From Orthonyx spaldingii (Eukaryota; Chordata; Aves; Passeriformes; Orthonychidae), in contig VZTJ01000298.1 in assembly GCA_013397795.1 (NCBI GenBank), positions 95,979-159,978 on the forward strand: a DNA stretch of 64,000 nt, read 5' to 3'. Of this stretch, positions 23,504-34,445 are shown one piece after another. The notes below the pieces were generated by a model. That model ran no database searches, had not been told where the DNA came from, and was given only the letters and a program-made list of their open reading frames with translations. Every line of letters starts with the position of its first letter. Position 1 is the first letter of the stretch. Position numbers and translations under genes: made by a program.

Positions 23504-26500
23504 AGTGCAATCCAGCAGGAGTTTGGTAGCAATGTAATCCACCGTGTTCCTGGTGTGCTAACCCAGTGGTGTTTGCCCCATACGTTGCCCTGATGGAGTG
23601 TGAGTGCTTTCTGACCAGATGCTATTCAAATGGATGAGGGTAGAAAATATTGAAACTGATAAATTCTTCTCCAGAAGAGCTTCTTCACTGCCTTCTTTCC
23701 CTATTTGGACCAGTTGATATAACCACATTGGGCTACCCACATGGCCCTCCATGTGACCAAGAAACTTTTAAAATAAATGAGTCAACTTGAAAAGAAGTAT
23801 GAAAGCACCACATGAATTTGTGATAGGAGAGGAAAGGGAATTGGGAAGAGAGCAGCAGTCAAAACCTATTTTGATAATTCCAGGAGGCATCCACTGCATG
23901 TCAACTTCTGTATAGACCTAACAGAGCATCCTTCACATCAGAGCAATCCAGCCACTGTGGTCACAGGACATGGAGCAAAAAGACAAGGATCTGTTTGTGT
24001 TAACTTGTGGTGTGATTTCTCAGCCACATAGGGATTGTACAGGGCAGCATGGATACAAACAAAGCAGGAGCACCCACATTTCCAGCAAGATGGGGGTGCA
24101 AGTAGGAGAAACTGCACTTCCAGAAGAGAGTGATGAGGGCTCATTACCTTCAAGCCCTGTGAGAGAGTGGTGTGCGTGTAACTGTGAATGTGGGGGACAC
24201 TGTAACTCTTGGGATTAGTTACAGTGTGCTTAGAAATTTATAGGTATTAATTAACATTTCATTCTAATATTGTGGTTTATATGTTGTGATACGGATCCTG
24301 AATGTATAGTTTACTGACTGCCAGTTAATCACATCATTATTAAATCATTGATTTCTTTTTTCGTGGTTTAAAGCATGTGAATTGAGCAGTTTTCCCTTGT
24401 AATGTGCCCTAAGAAGACCTCCCTTGTGCAGCACCAAGGTGATTGCTCCTCAGTCACTGCCTTCAGGTGGCTATCTTCAGCTTTGAGTAGGGAGCGATCT
24501 GCCTTAAAATGTTCAGGTTCTGAGGAAAAAGACAGGCCCTCTTGCTGTCTCCCTGTGGTAGTTTTCTATTCATGTTGAATGGCATATCTTTAAGTGAACA
24601 CAAGATATGTCTTGCAAATAGTTGCTTGGGCTCTTTATATAATCATCTGTTTTGGATTTTAGTCTTCCAAACATCATCTCCCTCAAACAAAGACTAGCTT
24701 ACACTAGCAAAGAAAGCAGTTTTTGAAAGTGACAGTCAGGTAGATTTAAAAACCCAGACCAACCAAACAAAAAAGCCCGTGATACACTTCCCTGCGTAAA
24801 ATGGTCTCCCCTAAACTATATGGACCAGAAAAGTCCGATAATTAATTAATCATTATATGAAATATTATTTTATTTTGAACCTTGTAATTGCTTTTATAAT
24901 TTCTTGAAGGTAATTAAAATTGTGTGGGTTTTAAAATTATTTTTTAATCTCCTACAAAGTTCCTTTCCACAATAAACAAGTACAGAAAGTTAGTATTTCA
25001 GGCGGAGTGTGCTGCAGGTTTGAATGCAGATGAAGAAAGCCCCTGAATAGGTACAAAATGAGATGCAAGGAAGAATTATGAGTAATTGTCCTAGTTGGTT
25101 TCATGATTTTCCAGTGGTATGCTCTCCAGGCTAGTTCCTAGGTTTCCGGATGGTCTGTGGCAGAGCAATCAAAGATGTGTAATAGCAGGTGGAGGACATC
25201 TAATTAAAATAAGCCAGGCAGGCCATGTGATACTGTCTCTATTTCCAGGCCTAATATTAGCATGAGATGAATCGTCTAATTACATACTTCCTAATGTTCT
25301 TCCAAAATAGTGTTTCATCCCACACAACGTTGTAGTTGCAAGTACCTCCTCTTTAAAAGAGGTAAATGCCAATAATCTTTGTAAAAATGGTCTTTGGAGG
25401 AATTACATCTTTGCTATGACAGCTTGGTTGTCAGCTGCTGAATTTATCCAAATCCATGTGCCTAACATGGGTAAGAGGCCTCAAAGGCAGGGAGGAGGTG
25501 TGTGAACGAGAATCTGATTTCTAATGGTAGCAGCACCTCATGTAATGAAAAGATAAAGCTTGTAAATATTGACAAGGGAAAACCTGTATCATGGTCCAGG
25601 TTTTTGTTCTTAGTTTCAAGCAACCTACTGATTAATCAACACATACTTAATGTTTACACCTCATTAAGTGTAGCAGTAGTCGGTGCTTTTGTATCATGTC
25701 GACCCTGACATATCATTTGGTGGAAGTCTAACGTAACTCACTTCATGGCTCTTTTCTTTTCCTTTTTAAATTTCCAATGAAATTTCTAGTGAATAAATTA
25801 GTAAATGTATCATTTTCTCTATAATAGTGTCACATGGACAGTTTGATGAAATAGCTCATTACAGTCAATGAAGTGAAATATGAGTTCCATCAGCACATTT
25901 TCATCAAATGGAGTTACAGAAATTAGCTTGCTGTTATCAAGGACTGTGGAATACAAAAATAAAATTAAGCAAGCTATTAGAGGATAGATTTAGGGAGGGT
26001 CCCAATTGAGTTGGAACGCAACTGCCACTGTGAAAAACAGAGGACTGCTGTATGCTTAAATGAATTGTGAAGCATCAGTATTAATTGTTAATGATATACT
26101 TTAGGGACAAAATTAAATTCTGAACCACCTGAGTGTACATGAATATCACACACTGTGCAGCCACTCAAGCAGGAATGAATGAAAAGCGAGTGCTTGCTGT
26201 TCTGCAATCACTGTCAAAGTTTGTAACTGAGCTAACCCGTCTTCAGCAGTGTTACTTCTATGAACCCATAACAGGTCAAATAGATGGAAATTCTCTACTG
26301 TTAAAGATATCGTTTCCCCCAGTATTTTCCAAAGTCAGAACGGAGAAAGAGTCTGACTCTGAAGAATCTGTTGTGCTCAGCCTGGGAGAATTAAGTACTG
26401 AAATACACCCTCGCATAGTGGGGTGCAGCCCTCTCCTGCCAAACTAGGAAGCTGTTGACAGACAATGATTTGATTCTTTAAGCGCTAAGTTTTAAGTCAG

Positions 26501-28164
26501 CAACAGTCAATAATCTGTGATCAAGTGTGATGTATCCAAGCTTTCTCATTCTTGGAATACTACTACCAATATTTAACTTTATCCTTGGATCTTCAGCTGA
26601 CATTTAGCATTTTGTTTTAATAAATTATTATTAGACATTATTTGCTGTGTGCAGAGGGAATTATTTCAGCTGTTTCCACTTATTCATGTTATTTTTGTAT
26701 GTGGTCTCTTTCTAATTTTACTCCTTAACTAGGCTGGGAATGAGTTCTTAGAGTCTTGATAACGATGTTACACAGACTAAACACTCCAGGCAGCCAAATG
26801 CCAGTTTCATGTGACATTTTTTGCAGGTGTCATATGTGGTAAATTTCTTATATATGAAAGTAGAGGAGGCAGCCTAAATCCTGCCAGGCAGAAGCTTGAA
26901 GGGATTACCACACTTAAGAAAGCTTGGAGGCTGCCTGACTTCTTGTTGAAACGAGATCTGGCTCAACTGTCATACTTATTTTCTCTTGAAGGTTATTGTC
27001 CTAAGTAAATTCAGTTTCACAATTATGACTCAGTCTCTAATGAATTCTAATAGACTAAACTGCCTGCTCCATTTAGAAGCATGCATGTGTAACATTCTCT
27101 CCTCCACTGAGTCATAGGACTCGCCTAATTTTGGAGACTAAAATTAAGTTTAATTTTGGGATGGCATTTCCCAAAAGGGACATGAAGTTATAAATAATGG
27201 AAAGCCGTAACCAGTAAAAACTGTTTGCATTTTGATTGCCCTGTTGTTTCTATTATGCAATAGTTTGAAAGTGTAGAAACTCAGGCAGTTTTGTAGTTGG
27301 GGAATATTGCATGGACTGCCAAATTTAGTAAAATACCAAATTTATCCGTAAATGTAATGTCACTTGCTTACAGAAGTAGGATCGTATTTTGTTGTTTTCA
27401 CAGGTCCGCTTCAGCTATCCACAGAAAGCATTCCCACAGCCATTTCTCGCATGATTCTGTCCACCCTACTGATGGACTAGAAAAGCAAGAGAGGATCTGG
27501 GAGATGCGATACCAGTTTTGCTCTTCCCCTGCCACCCTGCTCACACATCAAAGGAAATGTTACTATCCCTGTCAAAGCGGTCTGATTTCATCCTGGAAGG
27601 AAGATAAGGAAGGAGTCAAGGTAGAGGAGGATTAAGATATACAGTCATTAGGCTGAGGTGTAATACAGTAAGAGATCTGTATACTTCTACTTGGAAACTT
27701 TTTTTCCATCCAATTTAGTGCCAAATTTTTGGAATCAACTGAAATAAGTGAGACTTAGAAGCTGAGAACAAGATATTTGAAGTCTGTTGCAGATATACAG
27801 ACCTAGAAAATAGAGATTTCTGATAGATTGGGCAAAAATTGAAGATAGGCTTAGGCAGGGAAGAAATTAGTGAAAAAGTGTGACTCATACTTGGTAGGTA
27901 TAGATGACTGAGACCGAGACACTGTCACAGTCACTGCCACTTGAGAACCCTGTAATGGGAGATGGCAAAAGAGTCTTGCATCCCAGCTGCTGCTCTCATG
28001 CCTGCAAAAATATTTGTATATATTTATATTTGTCACTTTCTCCCACTGACATATAACATGAGATAAACTTAATAACTTTCTGTGTAAGGAGATATAAAGA
28101 GTGTATACTTTTATGCAGGCAAAATGAAATTTAGTGTTGAAAATTTTTGAGAATATCTGTCACC
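23504..28164. other. gene-free AT-rich stretch
   Basis: No recognised exon or transposon. The AT-rich part at 24840-24960 carries several TAATTA-type motifs. An open frame at 26133-26447 (104 codons, plus strand) has a protein-like composition with an acidic Ser/Glu patch, but it has no convincing splice acceptor and frames of this length are common in the window. It is described under findings, not called as a gene. Confidence 0.5.
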
Positions 28165-28614
28165 ATAGTATCATAGAGTGGTTTGGCTTGGAGGTAGCTT
28201 AAAGATCATTCAGTTCCAACCCTCCTGCCATGGACAGGGACATCTTCCACTAGAACATGTTGCTCAAAGCCCCATCCAGCCTGTCCTTAAACACTTCCAG
28301 GCATAAGACATCCACAACTTCTCTGGAAAACTGTTCCAGTGCCTCACCACCCTCACGGTAAGGAATTTCTTCCTAATATCTAATCCAAACCTCCCACTTT
28401 CACTTTGAAGCCATCATCCCTTGTCCTATCACTGCATGTCCTTGTAAAAGGTCCCTTTCCAGTTCTCTTGTAGGCCCCATTTAGGCATTGGAAGGTGCTC
28501 TAAGGTCTCCCTGGAGCCTTCTCTTCTCCAGGCTGAACAATCCCAATTCTCTCCATCTGTCTTCATAGGAGAGTTGCTCCAGCCCCCAATCAGCCTTATG
28601 GTGCTCTTCTGGAC
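28165..28614 (-). mobile_element. CR1 LINE fragment, 3' end
   Basis: About 450 bp that, read on the minus strand, is the 3' end of a chicken-repeat-1 (CR1) non-LTR retrotransposon. On the plus strand it starts near TCATAGAGTGGTTTGGCTTG and runs through the usual CR1 landmarks: a CCATCCAGCCTGTCCTTAAA block, CACTTCCAGG, CCACAACTTCTCTGG, TCACCACCCTCACGG, AATTTCTTCCTAATATCTAA and CCTTCTCTTCTCCAGGCTGA. It is truncated at its 5' side, as most CR1 copies are. It keeps the 3' UTR and the last part of ORF2, with stops and small changes. It shares unusual bases with the copy at 30568-31503. Confidence 0.93.
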
Positions 28615-30567
28615 AAATTCACATTTTTGTTCCTATTAAAGCTGCTGCTGTCATGGATCTGTATTATAGTTCCCTGAAGGTTACTCTAATGAACAAATCT
28701 AGATTCAATTATTCAGAAGTGCTGGAATTCTGCCTGTACAATTTTCACTTTGCTAATGGGCTGGGCAGATTCTGATTTTTCTCAAAGAGTTCACAAATGA
28801 AGCTTAACATCATGTTGTTAACTGCTTTTATTACATTTCCCATAACATGAAGCAAAACATAAATTTTAAATGCAGGAAAATGAAAAGATCGAATGAATGC
28901 AAGTCTGAGGTTTTGTTCAAAATATTCTGGTGTCATTACTGGCTTTTTTCATTTCAGCTCACATCAGCTTAATACATTTGCATTCTGCCTGTTTATATGA
29001 CTGACAGTTTAGGAGAATGCAGGGTAGGAGTTACCGTGATTGACTTCCATTTACCTTCAGATAGCCAAGCTCTGGTAAGTGAGTCGTATGTGATCATGCA
29101 GAATTTCTGGCTCTCAGCTAATTTGGATTTCACATTACTACCTCTATCAAGGCACAGTATGCACAAAGACACAATATCATGTCAGTATTATTTTATGCTT
29201 CTATTTCATGGGTGTCAATGTATTTGCAGATAGTTTGGCCCAAGTGGCAGGTTCTGTGTGTCACAGCCTTCTACACTCTGCTCCATCACCCTTTTGTTCC
29301 AGTTTAAACTCTCCAACAGATCAGGGGAACTTTAAAGAAGGATACTTGAACTTATTTCTCTTCAGTTTGCATAGCCTCAATTTACAATTTAATTCTCACA
29401 TATTTCAAGCCAAATGTTCCACTCCCGTCCTCTGTGACAGAGGATTTTTCCCAACCTGTCAGGACTTGCTACACTGAAATTGTAGCACACCTTCAAGCAT
29501 GAGCCTGCAAACACTGCAGCCTGAGACTTGAATTCCATAAGACCTCTTTTGGATAAATCCACTCGCCCGCTGTGGTAATGTGTGAGGATCAGAGGCAAGC
29601 TTTAGAAGCTGGCTGATCTATCAAGTGAGTAAGCCACTAGTAAAACTGAAAAGAAACCTTTTAAAGACCTGTGGTAAATTGTTTGAGTTTCACTGGCTTA
29701 ATCCCTCAAGTATTAAGGAAACAGTCATGAACTGGGACTTGAGGAGGCATCTGAACAAGCCGAGGGTTAGCGTAAATGCTCGTAAAATTAGAGTGGTAAA
29801 ATTAGAATAATAAAACAAATCCAAACTGTTAAGTGGGCTGATTAAACAGTAAGAGCTCATTTTCCCCTTCTGCTATTCTAGTAATGTTATGTTCATATTA
29901 ATGACATTCTTATATCTTTCAGGGCTGTAAAAAGTTCTATACATCCTTCTGACAGCGATAAGAGACTAAGGGCATGCAGCAGAGGCCTAAATGACCCTAT
30001 GACAAATTGAAGCAAGTCTGAATCTGCTAGACTGGTGAGGCATGACTCAGGACTGGGATGGGCAGGCAGTGCCACTGCTGGAGAATGACATTCAGGACAG
30101 ATACCTCACTGCTCTTCCTTTGTGCTCTCAGCATCTGAAAAAAAGGGGCATCATAGCATTGTACAAAAGGGCAATTCAAATTGTGAATTCATTTTGGATG
30201 TTGTGGGGTCTTCCCCTTGTAGAAACTTGTCTGTCTCCATTGACTCGTAGAAAGCCTATGATATCCATTGGTTAAAATTGATGCTAAGTACTGATTAATG
30301 CAAATCCTTTTGTTGAATGGCATATAACCATAATTTCAGCGGAGAATGTGAAGGTTTGGAGAGCCCAGGCACTATTCTGGTTTACCTTTATCTGAGTAAA
30401 ATTTCAAGGTTGTTACACTAACCAACCACATACAGTAATCTCTGTGGAAGGACCCATCGTGTGTTTGTACTGTGCAGGTTTAAAGCAAGCCATGGTATTT
30501 GATACTTCTGTTGTGAGAAATCTGTGATGCTACCACAGGAGTCTGGTTTACAGCTTTCCTGAGTTTC
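28615..30567. other. gene-free stretch between two CR1 copies
   Basis: AT-rich sequence of about 1.95 kb with no recognised exon, RNA gene or repeat. Confidence 0.6.
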
Positions 30568-31503
30568 CATGGGTTTGAGGTACCTTAGAGATCATTTAGT
30601 TCCAACCCTCCTGCTGTGGACAGGGACACCTTACACTAGAACATGTTGCTCAAAGCCCCATCCAGCCTGTCCTTAAACACTTCCAGGCATAAGGCATCCA
30701 CAACTTCTCTGGACAACCTATTCTGGCGCCTCACCACCCTCACAGTGAAGAATTTCTTCCTAATATCAAATCTAAACCTACTCTCTTTCAGTGTGAAATT
30801 GTTTCCCCCTTGTCCCGTCACTACATGTCCTTGTAAAATGTTCCTCTCCATCCTTCTTGTGGGCTCCCTTCAAGTACTAGAAGACTGCAATTAAGCCACC
30901 CTGAAGCCTTCTCTTTTCCAGGTTGAACAATCTCAATTCTCTCAGAGTTCCCTTGTAGGAGAGTTGCTCCAGCCTTCTAATAATTTTTGGTGACCCTCAT
31001 CTAGACTCGCTCCACCAGCTCCATGTCCTTCCTGTGCTGGCACCCCAGAACTGGATGCAGCACTGCAGGTCATGTCTCACCAGAGCAGAGCAGAGGGGCA
31101 GAATCTCCTCCCTCGCCCTGCTGGTCACAACGCTTTTGGTGCAGCCCAGGATACAATTGGCTTTCTGGGCTGTGAGTTCACATTGCTGGGTCATGTCCTC
31201 TCATCCACCAGCACCCCCAAGTCCTTCTCTCAAGGGCTGCTCTTGAACTGTTTATCTCCCAGCCTGTGTTGATACCATAAGTAGTTCTGACCCAAGTGTA
31301 GCACTTGCACTTGGTCTTGTTAAACCTCATGAGGTTCCCATGGATCCACTTATTGATCTTGTCCAGGTCCCTGTGGATGGCTTCTCATCCTTCAGGTGTT
31401 CCAACTGCACCACTCAGCTTGGTGTCATCTGGAAATTTGCTGAGGGTGCACTTGATCCCTTCATTATAATATCTTCTTTGCAAGACTATTGAAGACATTT
31501 GCT
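30568..31503 (-). mobile_element. CR1 LINE fragment, about 0.94 kb
   Basis: The longest CR1 piece in the window. On the plus strand it starts near GGGTTTGAGGTACCTTAGAG (the CR1 3' UTR reversed), passes the same landmarks as the 28.2-kb copy, and continues into the reverse transcriptase end of ORF2: TGGTCACAACGCTTTTGGTG, GCAGCCCAGGATACAATTGG, CTTGGTGTCATCTGGAAA and CTGAGGGTGCACTTGATCCC. The 5' part of the element is missing. The extreme 3' repeat (ATTCTATG) is not visible, so the 3' tail is eroded. Confidence 0.93.
30636..31470 (-). pseudogene. broken C-terminal part of CR1 ORF2 (reverse transcriptase end)
   Basis: On the minus strand, open pieces at 31194-30997 and 30851-30636 keep the order of the CR1 ORF2 C-terminus. 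The first has the conserved pattern around QQCELTAQKANCILGC and a SALVRHDLQCCIQFW block. The second has RFRFDIRKKFFTVRVVRR and REVVDALCLEVFKDRLDGAL, which is the known end of the protein. The frame is interrupted between them, so it is a dead remnant. It lies after the catalytic YxDD part of the reverse transcriptase, which is absent. No activity is expected. Confidence 0.85.
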
Positions 31504-34067
31504 GTGGTGTCCTTAAATCTCAGCTGTTCTTTAAATTATGAATGTTATGTGTCTGTTCATCTTATAGAAAAGATAATGTGACCCTGATATGGAAATAGCT
31601 CAGTTTATTCTCCTGTAACTTTAGGAACTAATTGCAATTTCCTTTCCTTTAAATCCTCCTTGAACACTTGAATTGCTCTATTTATACACATTTGTAACAA
31701 TATGTTTAATAAATTTAACATGTTAATTAATTCAACAGCATGGTTACTCAGCCTGTTAATTTTGTAGTGCAATTGTTCAAAGAAAGACTTATGGTCAGGG
31801 AAATAGCCAAGGACTAATCAACATCCTGAATGGGATTCTTATTTATTTCTTGAGAGTTATGGCTGAACCACCTCACACCGAAAAGAATTCCCACCAATTC
31901 CCCCCTAACTTTAACTGGTGTAGTAATGTTTGCTTACAGAAATCTCGTTATTTTTTCAGAGAACTGTCATTAAAACATTAGCGTAACAACCAAAATATAT
32001 GGTAAAAAAAAAAGATATAAAATCATTCAGTAATGAGGCTCTATTGACTAGAGATGGGTAAGAGTGAAAAAGAGGAACCTAAAAGAATATTTAAGCAACA
32101 GAGGATACATACTTCCTACCTGAAAAAATATAACAAGCCAAAGGGGTATATTCTTTTTTTCCTGAGAGAAAAATTTGAGAAGAATGATGAAAATATGTCC
32201 TGGAGGACCTATGGAAAACCTGCTAGATTTCATTAGCAGGCTTGGATCTTATGATTGTAACTTCTTCTTCAATACCTTTAAAATGAAACATAAGAAATTG
32301 TTTGAACCAAGGTTGTTGAAATCAACTGATTTTGTTTTAGAGACTTCTGGTTTCTCCAAGAAAATTCCTTCTTTATACCTGAGATTATTCTGTCTTGTGG
32401 GTCTGGTGCAGACATGCATGCCATTCTGGCAAAGAATGCCCTTGACTTTTCCATATTTTGTCTTCTGTTTTAGGAAAATGGAAGAGTTTTCCTAAAACCT
32501 GAAACCAAATAGATATGGTTGTCTGATCTGGTGTTTCCTTAAGAAAGGTCCTTGAACTTCTAAACAGCCAGATGGGACTTTGACCCAGAGGGAACACAAT
32601 TAGGGATTTATTTATAGTCTTCTTGTGGTCTTTCTTACAGGTTAGGAGCTAGCAAATACCAGGTTTCCACCAGAATCAAAGTTAAAACCACAGCAGATCA
32701 TTTGATGTAAATCTGGTCAGCACAAACATATGCAGGTCTTGAACTGGTCTGTTTAGGAACAAAATTATCTTATGACTGCTTTTCTGAATCTTCTGCTCTG
32801 CTCTGCTTTGCATTTAGATGGTCTTACTTTTGAAATACATGCAGAAATAAATGAAAGAGTCACAAAGACAGAAAGAACTGGTTATATATGTCACTTGGGA
32901 TTGATTCTTAAACTTTGGGACATAAATAATTGAATACTTGCAGTATCAGGGACGGTGGGGATGAGGGGTAGTATATTCTTTCAGTAGAGGCAGGAGTATT
33001 GCTGTTCCATTTGCATATAATATTAAGTAATATTAAGTGTAACACAACAGGAAACAATGGATATCCTGGGACAGACTATTCTTATGGTCTGGTAATTAGG
33101 CCTTTCCAGTGTTAAATATGAATATCTTGATTAAGATACCTGGTATTATTTGGGCAGCTGGAAAAAGATAATTTAATTTAATCTCTCAAGAAATAGTTAT
33201 TCAGAAAACTGAATTACGGGATCTCCCAGAAAGTACACGGACAAGAGGAAGGGGATAGAAATGGATAGATGTATTTTCTACTTAAATGTATTTTTTTAAC
33301 TTAACTGGAAACATTTGCCAGTTGCAAAACATTTCCATCAATAACATCAGGTCAACTGAATAAGCACTTTGGGGGAATAAATTAGTTACTAAAAAAACCA
33401 AGTTGCTCTGGTTTACAAAATGGTCCAAGTTTGCTGACAGCTCTGTCAGTAAATTGGTCCCATTCTATATATAAAATAGCCTTTCCAGAAAATCTTAAGC
33501 AGTTTTATTGCCACAGTCTCATCTGATGTTCCTGGTTTCTATTAATTAATTAATTTTTATTAAAAAGAAATATTTTAAGCTTCTCATTATATGGGTCTAC
33601 AACTGAACACCAAGTGTTTTGGCTTTTAGCTAAGTGTCAGTAAGCAGATCAGAAAGCATCAGAAAAGGCTGGATTAATTAAACACAAACTTTGATCTCTC
33701 ACTCTTTGCTATGTTTTTAAGTAGTCCTTCGGGTTATGGTTCATTACTGGGTTTTGTTTGTAGATAAGGTTAAGGGCTAATGTGCAAGGTATTTTGTGCA
33801 AAAATAATTGTGCTGTTGCCAAGTGCATTAAGTGCTTTGGAGGATTTACAAAATGTTTCGTTATGGTGCCCGTAGCTACACACATTTGAACAGCAATGAG
33901 CAAGGTGCCATACAGACAATTAGTGAATGATAGTTTTTGCCTCAGCTCACAACAGAAGTGTGACTTTAAAGCTTTGTCTTTATTTTTAAAGGTGTCTGAG
34001 ACATGCTAGTATAGGTTGCCATGCTATATTTGAAAAAGGAACACATGAAGATAGTAGCATACAGTGA
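31504..34067. other. gene-free AT-rich stretch
   Basis: No recognised exon or transposon. A TTAA/ATTA-rich patch (TATTAATTAATTAATTTTTA) sits near 33540-33559 and a repeated TAATATTAAG near 33020-33040. Open frames are short. Confidence 0.55.
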
Positions 34068-34085
34068 TTTTTTTTTTTTTTTTTT
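34068..34085. repeat. T18 homopolymer
   Basis: Eighteen T in a row, about 40 bp before an old CR1 fragment. CR1 has no poly(A) tail, so the run is probably a separate simple repeat. Confidence 0.95.
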
Positions 34086-34126
34086 GCTTTTAAACACATT
34101 TTTTTCCCCCACAAACAATTATTTAG

Positions 34127-34445
34127 ACTCGTGGAGTGATGGAAAACCTTTAGGATGGAAAGGCCACCTGGAGGTCGTCTGGTAGAAGCTCCAGCTGAAA
34201 GCAGGGCATTGGCCTAGGTTAAACAGGGCTCTGTCAAGACAAGTCTTTAATATCTCCAGCAAAGGACATCCCACCACTTCTCTGGAAACCTCTTCCAATG
34301 TTTAACTGTTCTCACAGTAAATAACTTTTATGTAATTTCCCAGGTTCTGCATGTTGCTTTTTGCTCTGTCACTTTCCTTCCTTCAGGAGAGATCTTCTCT
34401 GTGACTGCCTCTCCTAGGTACTTGAAGGATTATTTATACTGCTCC
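34127..34445 (-). mobile_element. old, diverged CR1 fragment
   Basis: On the plus strand it begins with a degraded ATAGAATGGTTTGG-like 3' end (GACTCGTGGAGTGATGGAAA) and goes on through GGTCGTCTGG, TTTAATATCTCCAGC, CCACCACTTCTCTGGAAACC, GTTCTCACAGTAAATAA and CTTTTTGCTCTGTCAC to AGGTACTTGAAGGATTATTT. The order matches CR1 3' UTR plus ORF2 end of a different, older subfamily from the two copies at 28 and 30.6 kb, with many substitutions and small deletions. It is 5' truncated. Confidence 0.8.

Noticed and set aside
30643..30894. Plus-strand open frame over the CR1 copy.
   Set aside because: It is the antisense shadow of the CR1 ORF2 remnant on the minus strand.
33540..33559. TTAATTAATTAA patch as a possible homeodomain cluster.
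   Set aside because: It is better described as a short simple repeat.
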